Below are positions 1 to 7,485 of a stretch of 48,424 bases of DNA, piece by piece. The stretch comes from CAYSAA01 sp964428905. Lineage in GTDB: Bacteria; Atribacterota; Phoenicimicrobiia; Phoenicimicrobiales; Stramentimicrobiaceae. Each line of letters opens with the position of its first letter. Position 1 is the stretch's first letter. Under the pieces are notes generated by a model. It had not been told where the DNA came from. It did not search any database and saw only the letters and a program-made list of their open reading frames with translations. The stretch covers positions 1 through 48,424 of the forward strand of contig CAYSAA010000147.1 in the NCBI GenBank assembly GCA_964428905.1. Direction: 5' to 3'. Both the position numbers and the translations under genes were made by a program.

Positions 1-222
1 GCCATGAAAGATGGAAATCTAAACAACCAAAGTGAATATGAACAATTAATTACAGATACAGTTAATGAAAGTTCAGTAGGGCCTTTAGGCTTGGGAGGAA
101 AATTTACTGCATTGGGTAGTTTTATAAAGGTTGGACCACAACGTGCTAGCGGAGTAAGAATTGCATGTATGAGACCAGGTTGTTGCTTTGATCCAAGAAG
201 AGCAACGTTTTTGATAAATTGA
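1..222 (+). CDS. Class I fumarate hydratase-like (alpha-type domain), C-terminal fragment
   Basis: The gene enters from the left edge and stops at 220-222; only the last 73 codons are visible, and the ATG at position 4 is not a believable start. The segment GPLGLGGKFTALG matches the glycine-rich stretch near the end of the alpha-type domain of iron-sulfur class I fumarases, and the RRAT near the stop also fits that family. These enzymes hydrate fumarate, mesaconate or tartrate-like dicarboxylates reversibly. In two-subunit members a beta subunit is usually adjacent; it is not downstream, so it would have to lie upstream of the window. The neighbours (AtuA/DUF4387 and an AbrB-type protein) suggest a dedicated substrate rather than a housekeeping TCA role, which is inference. 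Confidence 0.6.
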   Translation, partial: AMKDGNLNNQSEYEQLITDTVNESSVGPLGLGGKFTALGSFIKVGPQRASGVRIACMRPGCCFDPRRATFLIN

Positions 223-303
223 AATTTTTAATCTGTTGGATGGAGTAGGAATAAAACTTCTCATCCAAGTGTAGATAAATGGGATTATGGAAGATTTTAA
301 AGT

Positions 304-369
304 TGCCAGAAAATATCTAAGAATGTCCCCAAAATATTTTCTAATTTTAACAGAAATAAAAATCTGGCA
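304..369 (+). repeat. Nested, overlapping inverted repeats before the AtuA-like gene
   Basis: TGCCAGA at 304-310 is complementary to TCTGGCA at 363-369, and AGAAAATAT at 308-316 is complementary to ATATTTTCT at 334-342. The two left arms overlap, so the two hairpins compete. No U-run follows, so this is not an ordinary terminator. It may be an mRNA structure between the hydratase and the AtuA-like gene, or an operator. The function is unknown. Confidence 0.35.
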
Positions 370-390
370 GAAAGGTAAGGAAAATATATT

Positions 391-1749
391 ATGGAGGAAA
401 TAAGAATCATGTCACCGGTTGGTATGTTAGGATACGGCTTTCCGGAGGAATCTTTTCAGAAAGGTATGGAAAAGAAACCTCATGTTATAGCAGCTGATGC
501 CGGTTCTACTGATGCCGGTCCCCATAAATTAGGAGCAGGAGTAGGCATAGTGAGCAAAGAAGCAACTAAAAAAGATCTTACTTTAATGTTGAAAGGTGGC
601 TGTAAAAACAAAATACCGGTTATTGTTGGTTCTGCGGGAGGCTCCGGTGCTGAAATTCATTTAAATTGGACTGTAGATATAGTAAAAGAAATTGCCAAAG
701 AACAACATTTACATTTTAAAATGGCCTTAATTCATGCTGAAATTGAAAAAGATTATCTTAAAAAGAAGTTATCCAAAGGAAAGGTTAAACCTTTGGGGCC
801 TGTGCCTGAGTTAAATATTAAAGACATTGAAGAAGCAACCAGGATCGTAGCTGTAATGGGTACTTACTGGCAAATACAAGCCCTGGAGATGGGAGCTGAT
901 GTCATTATCGCTGGCCGTTCCAACGATCCTGCCATGTTTGCTGCTCTGCCTATTAAAGAGGGTTTTGATCCTGGTTTGGCTTTGCATATGGGAAAGATTT
1001 TAGAATGCGGGGCGATGGCGTCTACTCCCGGGACTACATCAGATTGCATGATGGGATACTTAAGAGAAGATTATTTTATAGTAGAACCTACTAATCCTAT
1101 GCGAAAAAGTAGTCCAAGCACAGTGGCAGCGCATACACTATATGAGAAATCAAGTCCTTTACATATTATAGGTCCGGAAGGAGTTGTGGATGTTACAAAA
1201 TGCAAGTTTGAACAATATGATGAGAGGGCAGTAAAAGTATCTGGATCCATATTGAAAAAAAGTGATGTTATTAACATTAAACTGGAAGGGGCAATTAAGG
1301 TAGCTTATCGGACTATATGTATTGCTGGTGTAAGGGATCCAATTATGATCAGACGGATTGATGAGTGCGAGAAACATGTTCGAAAAACCGTTCTTACTTA
1401 CTTTAGTAATATTTCTCCGGAAGATTATAGGGTAATCTTCCATGTTTATGGAAAGAATGGAGTAATGGGAGAATTGGAACCACAAAAAGAGATTACCTCA
1501 CACGAGCTATGCCTTGTTTTAGAAGTTGTAGCTAAACAACAAGAGTTAGCCAATACGATTTGCGCCTTTGCGCGCTCTACTTTAATGCATTATTCTTATC
1601 AAGGAAGAGTTGCTACCGCTGGTAATTTAGCTTTTCCTTATGCTCCGTCTGATATTCCGACCGGAGCAGTTTATAGATTTAATGTTCATCATTTGATGGA
1701 AATCGACAATCCTGATGAGGTTTTTCCTATAGAGATAGTAGATGTTTGA
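391..1749 (+). CDS. AtuA / DUF1446 family protein (acyclic terpene utilization AtuA-like)
   Basis: A 452-residue soluble protein without a signal peptide. It has the N-terminal glycine/aspartate-rich motif of the AtuA family (DAGSTDAGP at about residues 36-44) and a second glycine-rich stretch (GSAGGSGAE at about 81-89). Family members are named after a Pseudomonas acyclic-terpene gene, but their biochemical role is poorly defined. A start at 391 fits a purine-rich AAGG upstream. The DUF4387 gene begins 26 bp after the stop, and this two-gene pair is a recurring arrangement in the family. Location beside a fumarase-type hydratase argues for a role in hydroxy- or branched-dicarboxylate metabolism rather than terpenes; that is inference. 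Confidence 0.75.
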   Translation: MEEIRIMSPVGMLGYGFPEESFQKGMEKKPHVIAADAGSTDAGPHKLGAGVGIVSKEATKKDLTLMLKGGCKNKIPVIVGSAGGSGAEIHLNWTVDIVKEIAKEQHLHFKMALIHAEIEKDYLKKKLSKGKVKPLGPVPELNIKDIEEATRIVAVMGTYWQIQALEMGADVIIAGRSNDPAMFAALPIKEGFDPGLALHMGKILECGAMASTPGTTSDCMMGYLREDYFIVEPTNPMRKSSPSTVAAHTLYEKSSPLHIIGPEGVVDVTKCKFEQYDERAVKVSGSILKKSDVINIKLEGAIKVAYRTICIAGVRDPIMIRRIDECEKHVRKTVLTYFSNISPEDYRVIFHVYGKNGVMGELEPQKEITSHELCLVLEVVAKQQELANTICAFARSTLMHYSYQGRVATAGNLAFPYAPSDIPTGAVYRFNVHHLMEIDNPDEVFPIEIVDV

Positions 1750-1775
1750 AATTGAAAGGAATCTAAAAGGAGAAT

Positions 1776-2111
1776 ATGGCAATGACTAAAGAAGTTGCGA
1801 TTATAGATTTAGTGAAAGTAATTAGAAGTAAGAATGCAGGTCCTTTTGAGTTAACTTTTGATATTATTTTTAAAGATGAGGAAACTTACAAAAAAGTTAA
1901 GAAAAGCAAAGTGATTACTAAGGGACTCATTGCTAATCTTTATCAAATTCCTATTGAAAAAGTGCTCTATTTTGTTGAATTTGATCCTGCGAATGCTATC
2001 AAGGCAACGATTGTAAGACCGGTAGATTCGGGCAGTGTTGGAGAGACTGATGTTTATGGTGCTCAGCAACATGCTCCTCTTTTGGATATAAAAATACCAT
2101 TTGAGGAATAA
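1776..2111 (+). CDS. DUF4387 family protein, probable partner of AtuA-like protein
   Basis: A small 111-residue protein (109 if the second ATG at 1782 is used). The second ATG has better spacing from the AAAAGGAG at 1765-1772. It matches the DUF4387 pattern: an N-terminal stretch on Asp-Leu-Val and Arg-Ser-Lys-Asn-Ala-Gly-Pro, and a C-terminal segment that includes DVYGAQQHAPLL. DUF4387 proteins occur as separate small subunits or as C-terminal extensions of AtuA-like proteins, which implies a physical complex. No catalytic role is established. It is the last gene of this short operon, and an AT-rich gap of about 230 bp follows. Confidence 0.7.
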   Translation: MAMTKEVAIIDLVKVIRSKNAGPFELTFDIIFKDEETYKKVKKSKVITKGLIANLYQIPIEKVLYFVEFDPANAIKATIVRPVDSGSVGETDVYGAQQHAPLLDIKIPFEE

Positions 2112-2342
2112 GAATTAAAGTATAATGTTCAATAAATTCTTGGGACATTAGTGCAATAAACCAATAGAATTAATTGTTTAGGAAATACCATATTATAATA
2201 AGTGTGTCTAAATATTTGTAAATTTTGCTTATCATACATTTATTATATATATCTAAGTATGGTAGTATAAGTTTTTTGATGAGATTACTAATAATTAAAT
2301 ATGTTGTTTATTTCTTTAACAAGCAAGGGAATACAGTAGATT

Positions 2343-3428
2343 ATGATAGATTTGAATATAATTTTCAACAGCCAGATTATGTTTGTGCTTATAACACTTC
2401 TTATAGCGGCAACAGGAGGTTTTATTTTCATAAAGCTTAAAATTCCTGCAGGACCGATACTTGGAGCAATGTTTTTTTCAATGATTGTTAGTATTTTTTG
2501 GGGTAAGTGCTTTATACCAGAATTTATGATTATTGCTTCAAGAATTGTAGCAGGTACGCTTATAGGTTGTCGGATTTCACGTACCAGCCTTTTATCGCTT
2601 AAAAAAATATTTATCCCAATGTTGTTTTTTAGCTTTTTTTTGCTCAGCCTTAGTATGTTTTCAGGTTATATAATATACAGTATCTCAGGAATACATAAAG
2701 CAACTGCATTTTTTGGAAGCGCTCCCGGTGGACTAACGGATATGTCTCTTATTTCTTCAGAATTTGGTGCGGATATGTCAACTGTAGCACTTCTTCAAGT
2801 TGTTCGTATGATAGCCTGTTTAACCATTGTACCTTTTATTGCGAAAAAAAATGGAATAAATAAATTAGAAGATAAAAACATAAATAATGAGGAAAATATT
2901 TATCTAGATGGAAAATCTTGTGAAGAAAAGTCTTTTAATAATAACACTTTTAGATTTTTAGCTACTATTTTTGTCGGTTCGATAGGAGGATTGCTTGGCA
3001 TTGTTCTATCTGTTCCGGCAGGGGCATTGACAGGTGCTTTTGTTTTTGTGGCACTCTTTAATTTATTTTTTTTCAAACTATTCATACCTGCAAAAATAAG
3101 ATATGGTACTCAAATGCTAATTGGGGCGGTTATTGGTTCGGGGATGACAATGGATGACGTCGTAGGCTTGAAAAAAATAATTATCCCAGCTCTTATGGTT
3201 GCAGTTTTTCTTTTATCTATTGGAATATTGTTGGGATTTTTATTACACAAAATATGGGACATTGATATGATTACTGCTCTTATTGCGACTGCTCCGGGAG
3301 GTTTAACCGGAATGTCTTTAATTGCTCCAGACGTAGGTGCAGATGTTTCAGTTGTTACTTCTCTTCAATTTGTAAGATTGATTGCTATAATTACTGTTTA
3401 CCCGATTGTAATGAAAGTGATTTTATAG
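2343..3428 (+). CDS. AbrB family integral membrane protein (duplicated AbrB domain)
   Basis: A 361-residue hydrophobic protein with two homologous halves. Each half carries the signature APGGLT followed by MSLI and a GAD motif: about residues 128-148 in the first half and near 317-337 in the second. This internal duplication is the hallmark of the AbrB membrane family (PF05145, sometimes misannotated as ammonia monooxygenase or as a transcription factor). Multiple membrane segments are obvious, with a hydrophilic loop in the middle at about residues 172-200. Members are thought to be transporters, but substrates are mostly unproven. Placement after the hydratase/AtuA genes suggests carriage of a small organic acid (inference). 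The Shine-Dalgarno is weak. Confidence 0.75.
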   Translation: MIDLNIIFNSQIMFVLITLLIAATGGFIFIKLKIPAGPILGAMFFSMIVSIFWGKCFIPEFMIIASRIVAGTLIGCRISRTSLLSLKKIFIPMLFFSFFLLSLSMFSGYIIYSISGIHKATAFFGSAPGGLTDMSLISSEFGADMSTVALLQVVRMIACLTIVPFIAKKNGINKLEDKNINNEENIYLDGKSCEEKSFNNNTFRFLATIFVGSIGGLLGIVLSVPAGALTGAFVFVALFNLFFFKLFIPAKIRYGTQMLIGAVIGSGMTMDDVVGLKKIIIPALMVAVFLLSIGILLGFLLHKIWDIDMITALIATAPGGLTGMSLIAPDVGADVSVVTSLQFVRLIAIITVYPIVMKVIL

Positions 3429-3787
3429 ACAAAAAACTGAATTATCTGGAAAACAAATTACACGGATTAAGGGAATGTACTTTTTATTACCTTCTCATAA
3501 CTGCTAGTTCATTCTATGAATATATTTATATTTGTATATCTACAGAAAGATTGAGCGAAAACTCATATTACCATGAAGTTTATTGATGCATTGAGAAAAT
3601 TTTCTCAACAAAAATACGAAAACGCTATAGATGATGTAGTTAAAAGAGAAAATGACCAAAATTGAATATAAGTGGATATTAATTTATATTTTTGATTTTT
3701 TTAAAATTATGTAATATAATTGTGACATTCTTTAAGTCAATTATACTTAAATATTAATTAAGAATATTGAGGATAATCATAATTATT
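3429..3787. other. Intergenic stretch with an 18-bp perfect palindrome and a 30-codon ORF
   Basis: No recognisable gene lies here. TTGAGAAAATTTTCTCAA at 3591-3608 is a perfect 18-bp palindrome. It sits inside an ORF of 30 codons at 3573-3665 whose peptide starts MKFIDALRKF and is rich in charged residues. That ORF has no clear Shine-Dalgarno and I do not recognise it, so it may be chance or the residue of a degraded gene. The DNA after it is very AT-rich and probably contains the promoter for the DUF6788 gene. Confidence 0.3.
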
Positions 3788-4120
3788 ATGTTAGAAATAA
3801 GTAAAAAAAACTTGGAAATCAGATATAAACAGCTTCAAAAGGAGTTAAGCCAAATTGGTTTTATTTGTAATGGCAGCATTATGTCATTATACCGGAAATG
3901 TGGAAAACCAAATTGTGGTTGCAGTGAAAATATAGAGTTAAAACATGGACCATACTATATTTGGACCAGGAAAGAAAAAGGTAAAACAATTACACGTTCA
4001 CTTTCCGAAGAGAGATTCCAACACTGCCAACAGTGCATACAAAATTATAAGAAGATGGAGAGAATTATCGAAGAAATGAAAGAAATTTCCATCCAGATTT
4101 TTGAACAAAGCCAGCCATAA
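3788..4120 (+). CDS. DUF6788 family protein, transposon-associated type
   Basis: A 110-residue protein from the ATG at 3788 (an in-frame TTG at 3767 is less likely; GAGG at 3769-3772 lies upstream). The centre carries CGKPNCGC followed by HGPYYIW, a cysteine cluster that may bind metal. The C-terminal third is a charged helical region. This pattern matches the DUF6788 family, whose members are commonly encoded just upstream of IS transposases. No transposase gene follows, so the gene is an orphan: either a remnant of an insertion sequence or a domesticated accessory gene. The molecular function is unknown. Confidence 0.55.
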   Translation: MLEISKKNLEIRYKQLQKELSQIGFICNGSIMSLYRKCGKPNCGCSENIELKHGPYYIWTRKEKGKTITRSLSEERFQHCQQCIQNYKKMERIIEEMKEISIQIFEQSQP

Positions 4121-4320
4121 CTTTATGTTTATATCAGAAAATAGTTTTTTAATAATGATAGAAATGATAATATAAAATGACTGCATCAGTAATTTCTTAT
4201 GAATTGAGGTGGAGAACTTTTTTAATCAAAAAAGTATTTTCTTATTTTCAAAATATTAAGAAAAATTTTGGATAGCAAGCAATTTTAATATTTAATAAAT
4301 GAAAGGATAAATTATTAAAG

Positions 4321-4758
4321 ATGGTATTGAAAATGAGTAAAAAAGCAATGAAGATGAAAAAATTAATCAAGTCAATCTGGGTATTTAATTGGTTTAATTC
4401 TTGCGGGTTTGCTGAATTAGTACCAGTTGTGGGCTCAAGATGGGATATGGAAAGGTTTGGAATGATTATAACAGGTACGCCTCGCCATGCAGATGCACTT
4501 TTTATTGCCGGATACCAAACTTTTAAATCAATGAAGAAAGCCCAATTTATCTACGAACAGATGGCTGAACCCAAAGCAGTGATAGCTTTAGGTGCCTGTA
4601 CAATGACAGGTGGAATATATTGGGATTCCTATAATACCATTAAAAGGTTGGATGATTATATCCCTGTGAATATTTATATACCAGGTTGCCCACCCCGTCC
4701 GGAGGCAGTGTTTGAAGCAGTTGAAAAAATATTTAAGCATGTAGGAGAAATGGAATAA
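4321..4758 (+). CDS. NuoB / hydrogenase small-subunit-like protein (Ech/Mbx/Ehr-type)
   Basis: A 145-residue homologue of NuoB and of the small subunit of group-4 energy-converting hydrogenases, the protein that carries the proximal [4Fe-4S] cluster. Visible hallmarks are ERFG followed by TGTPRHAD (about residues 44-58), GACTMTGG (91-98) and PGCPPRPE (121-128). Cysteines 93 and 123 occupy the usual distal ligand positions. The N-terminal motif, normally a Cys pair (CC or CxxC), reads NSCGFAEL with a single Cys28, so only three canonical ligands are present. It starts a four-gene run, with the next start 2 bp after the stop. A start at the Met at residue 5 is also possible. Confidence 0.8.
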   Translation: MVLKMSKKAMKMKKLIKSIWVFNWFNSCGFAELVPVVGSRWDMERFGMIITGTPRHADALFIAGYQTFKSMKKAQFIYEQMAEPKAVIALGACTMTGGIYWDSYNTIKRLDDYIPVNIYIPGCPPRPEAVFEAVEKIFKHVGEME

Positions 4759-4759
4759 G

Positions 4760-5287
4760 ATGGATGAAATATTATCTAAGGAATTATCTAAAGAAAAAGA
4801 AATACTAGAGAAGATAAAAAATAAATTTAAATGTGAAGGAGAAATTCAAAGAGCAAAGAGAGTCTGGGTATCTATTAATAACGATGAATTATTAGCTTGT
4901 TCGCAATGGTTAAAAAAAGAAGGGTTTATTCATTTATCAGCTATATCGGTCAGTGATTGGCTAGAAGAAAAGAAGTTCAAGGTTGATTACCTGTTGTGGT
5001 CTTTTCAGGATAAGGTACTTCTGGTAATGACGGTTAAGATAGACCGTAAAAAACCAATCATTGATTCAGTCATTTCCATATGGGGAAATAATGCACAAGC
5101 ACATGAAAGGGAAGCCTGGGAATTTTTTGGAATTGATTTTAAAGGAAATCAAAAATTAATACCACTTTTTACTGATAACTGGCAGGGACCTCCCCCCTTC
5201 AGGAAGGACTTTGATTGGCATAAATACGTAAGAGAGAATTATTATAATGAGGATAATGAAAGAGAGAGAGGGTATTATGGAGATTAA
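4760..5287 (+). CDS. NuoC-like (30 kDa) subunit of a complex I/hydrogenase-related module
   Basis: A 175-residue protein matching the 30-kDa subunit family. The signature HEREAWEFFGIDF lies at about residues 114-126, and an FRKDF motif near 151-155 is followed by a charged tail. This subunit scaffolds the NuoB- and NuoD-like subunits in complex I and in Ech/Mbh-type complexes. It follows the NuoB-like gene by 2 bp and its stop overlaps the start of the NuoD-like gene, so the three are translationally coupled. No metal ligands are expected in this subunit. Confidence 0.85.
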   Translation: MDEILSKELSKEKEILEKIKNKFKCEGEIQRAKRVWVSINNDELLACSQWLKKEGFIHLSAISVSDWLEEKKFKVDYLLWSFQDKVLLVMTVKIDRKKPIIDSVISIWGNNAQAHEREAWEFFGIDFKGNQKLIPLFTDNWQGPPPFRKDFDWHKYVRENYYNEDNERERGYYGD

Positions 5288-6407
5288 TCAAGAAATTTCT
5301 CGCTTGCCCAAAACTGATGAATATAATATGTATTTCGGACCATGTCATCCCGGATCTGCGAATTTTGGGGTTAGGTTAAAACTAAAAGGGGAAAAGATCA
5401 TTTCCGCTCTTTCGGATCCTGGTTATCTCCATCGTGGTTTTGAAAAATTAATGGAATATAGATTACCACTTCAAAATGCCATGCTTTCTGATCGTATTTG
5501 TGTCTTAGAGTCATTGGCCTGGGAATTAGTTCATGCTGAGGCGATGGAAGAATTAATGGGCTTGGAAATTCCGGAAAGGGCTAAATTTATCAGGGTGATC
5601 ATGGCTGAGCTTTCCCGAATCCAGTCGCACATGATTTGGTGGGGTGTTTTTTCTGCCGGAACAGGTTTTGATACCGGGTTTAAAGTCAGTTTTGGTTATA
5701 GAGATTATATTTTGGATTTATTTGCAGAAATTACTGGCGGCAGGGTATATCCTGCCGGATATATTTGTCCCGGAGGAGTAAGAAGAGATTTTCCTGAAGG
5801 AATGGAGGAAAGAATTGATAAAGTTTTAGATAAATCAGAGGAATTGGTGAAATACATGGAGGTAGAAAACCCGACATTTAAAGCCAGAACCAAAGGGATC
5901 GGTATTTTAAAATTGGACGAGGCTATCAGTTTAGGGGCAACCGGGCCTATATTAAGAGCCTCTGGGCTAAAAAGTGATTTAAGAAAAGATGAACCTTATG
6001 AAGTATATCAAAAATTTAATTTTGAGATTCCGGTTAGGGAAGAAGGAGATATTTATGCCCGTTTTTTGATTGGCTTAGATGAAATGAAGGAATCGATTAA
6101 GATTATAAGACAGGCAATACAATCTTTGCCTGAAGGAGAATTTATCCTTCCCAAATTCAAGAAACCCAAAATCAACATGAAAATTAACGAGGGAGAGGTA
6201 TATGTACATAATGAAATTGCAAGAGGAGAAGGAGGTATGCATGTAATAAGCGATGGCGGTATAAAGCCTTATAGAATTAAAGTGAGAGGTCCCAGCTTCT
6301 CTCATATGATACCAGTTTTAGAATACCTCCTAAGAGGGGCAGATATAGCAGATATTCCTGCAATTTATTGGAGTTTGAATGTTTGTCCGGCAGATTTAGA
6401 TCGATAA
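5277..6407 (+). CDS. NuoD / NiFe hydrogenase large-subunit-like protein with degenerate metal site
   Basis: I choose ATG 5277 (376 residues): AGAGAGG lies just upstream and it overlaps the NuoC-like stop by 11 nt; an upstream in-frame ATG at 5247 is less likely. Family motifs are FGPCHPG (20-26), LHRGFEKLMEYR (51-62) and GEGGMHVISDGG. Hydrogenase large subunits bind NiFe through two CxxC pairs. Here the first is C75-V-L-E78 and the last is C370-P-A-D373, so one cysteine of each pair is kept and the other is acidic. That is neither NuoD nor a working hydrogenase pattern; it resembles energy-converting-hydrogenase-related (Ehr) or Mbx/Mbs complexes. The redox substrate is unknown. Confidence 0.85.
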   Translation: MEINQEISRLPKTDEYNMYFGPCHPGSANFGVRLKLKGEKIISALSDPGYLHRGFEKLMEYRLPLQNAMLSDRICVLESLAWELVHAEAMEELMGLEIPERAKFIRVIMAELSRIQSHMIWWGVFSAGTGFDTGFKVSFGYRDYILDLFAEITGGRVYPAGYICPGGVRRDFPEGMEERIDKVLDKSEELVKYMEVENPTFKARTKGIGILKLDEAISLGATGPILRASGLKSDLRKDEPYEVYQKFNFEIPVREEGDIYARFLIGLDEMKESIKIIRQAIQSLPEGEFILPKFKKPKINMKINEGEVYVHNEIARGEGGMHVISDGGIKPYRIKVRGPSFSHMIPVLEYLLRGADIADIPAIYWSLNVCPADLDR

Positions 6408-6453
6408 GAAAATATGAAAGTATCAATTTACCAAAGAAAGCAGGCTAATCAAA

Positions 6454-6852
6454 TTGGAAATTATTTTTTCTTTATTTAAAAATTTATTTAGTAAACCAAT
6501 GACAGTTTGTTTCCCCCATGAATCAATAGAAATACCCCGGGGATATAGAGGAGAACATCGATACGATAAGGATAAGTGTATATCTTGTGGCTTGTGTGCC
6601 AAGATATGTCCCGATAAGGCAATAGAGATGGTCGCAGCGCCCGATGCATATAAAGAAAAATACCCCAAAAAATATCCCAAGATAGATTTAGGAAAATGCT
6701 GTTTTTGTGGGTTTTGTGAAGATATTTGCCCCACAGGTTGTTTGAAATTGACTGATAATTTCTATCTTTCAACTTTTGATAAAGATTCAGTTATCAAAAG
6801 ACCTTTTTCGGATGATAAAAAATATAATCATAATGAAATTGACCAAAATTAG
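6454..6852 (+). CDS. NuoI-like 2x[4Fe-4S] ferredoxin subunit
   Basis: A 132-residue protein read from a TTG start at 6454, with CAGG at 6441-6444 in Shine-Dalgarno position. Two complete CxxCxxCxxxCP motifs are present: CISCGLCAKICP and CCFCGFCEDICP. PRGYRGEHRYD before the first motif is typical of NuoI and of the hydrogenase ferredoxin-like subunit. It would pass electrons between a soluble donor and the NuoB-like cluster. It closes the four-gene block; no NuoH, L, M or N-like membrane gene follows. The next gene lies 200 bp away. Confidence 0.85.
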   Translation: MEIIFSLFKNLFSKPMTVCFPHESIEIPRGYRGEHRYDKDKCISCGLCAKICPDKAIEMVAAPDAYKEKYPKKYPKIDLGKCCFCGFCEDICPTGCLKLTDNFYLSTFDKDSVIKRPFSDDKKYNHNEIDQN

Positions 6853-7053
6853 TTAATTTAAAAGATTAATATTCAGATAGAGGACAAGTTTATTATTTTG
6901 AATTTAAGAATTTCTTTGAGTATTCAAGAAAAAATATGGATATTATGCCATTATTGATAATGGTGAATAGATTAAGAATATATTGCCATTTCAACAGTGT
7001 TAGATATAGAGAATTTTTATAGAAGATTTTAAATAGTAATCAGGGATTTAGAT

Positions 7054-7464
7054 ATGAAATTATTAATGATTTATGCGGAACAATTTGCCTATCAAACGAG
7101 AAGCAAAACATTGGAAACAGTTGAAGAATATCAGGAAGACAAACAAATAGAAAATGTGCTGGCTGGATTTATACAGGTAGAAAAAGAAGATGAAGAAAAA
7201 ATGGATAAAGTTGAGACTAAACTCGTTAAAAATTTAAAATGGGCTGCTAAGAAAAATAATACCAACTACATTTTATTACACTCTTTTGCCCATCTTTCTT
7301 TAAGTAAAGCTAATCCGGAGAATACCAAAAAAATATTTGATAATGCTGAAAAAAGACTAAAAGATGCCAGCTATCAAGTATTTCAGACACCCTTTGGCTA
7401 TTTTTTAGACCTTGCTTTAAGGGCACCGGGAAGATCGCTGGCCAGAGTTTTTAAGGAGTTTTAA
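7054..7464 (+). CDS. Stand-alone archaeal-type threonyl-tRNA synthetase editing domain protein
   Basis: A 136-residue protein beginning MKLLMIYAEQFAY. It has LLHSFAHLSLSKA at about residues 68-80, and TPFGYFLDLALRAPGRSLAR near the C-terminus. This matches the archaeal ThrRS N-terminal editing domain (PF08915), a D-aminoacyl-tRNA deacylase-like fold that hydrolyses mischarged Ser-tRNA(Thr). No catalytic or anticodon-binding ThrRS domain is attached, and bacteria normally use an unrelated N2 editing domain. The gene therefore looks like a free trans-editing factor, possibly acquired from archaea (inference). It lies alone between the iron-sulfur module and a convergent hemolysin III gene. Confidence 0.7.
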   Translation: MKLLMIYAEQFAYQTRSKTLETVEEYQEDKQIENVLAGFIQVEKEDEEKMDKVETKLVKNLKWAAKKNNTNYILLHSFAHLSLSKANPENTKKIFDNAEKRLKDASYQVFQTPFGYFLDLALRAPGRSLARVFKEF

Positions 7465-7485
7465 GTCATAAATAAAATCATTTTA

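Noticed and set aside
5277..6407. Functional [NiFe] hydrogenase
   Set aside because: Two of the four NiFe-binding cysteines are Glu and Asp, and no maturation protease site (DPCxxC) is present at the C-terminus.
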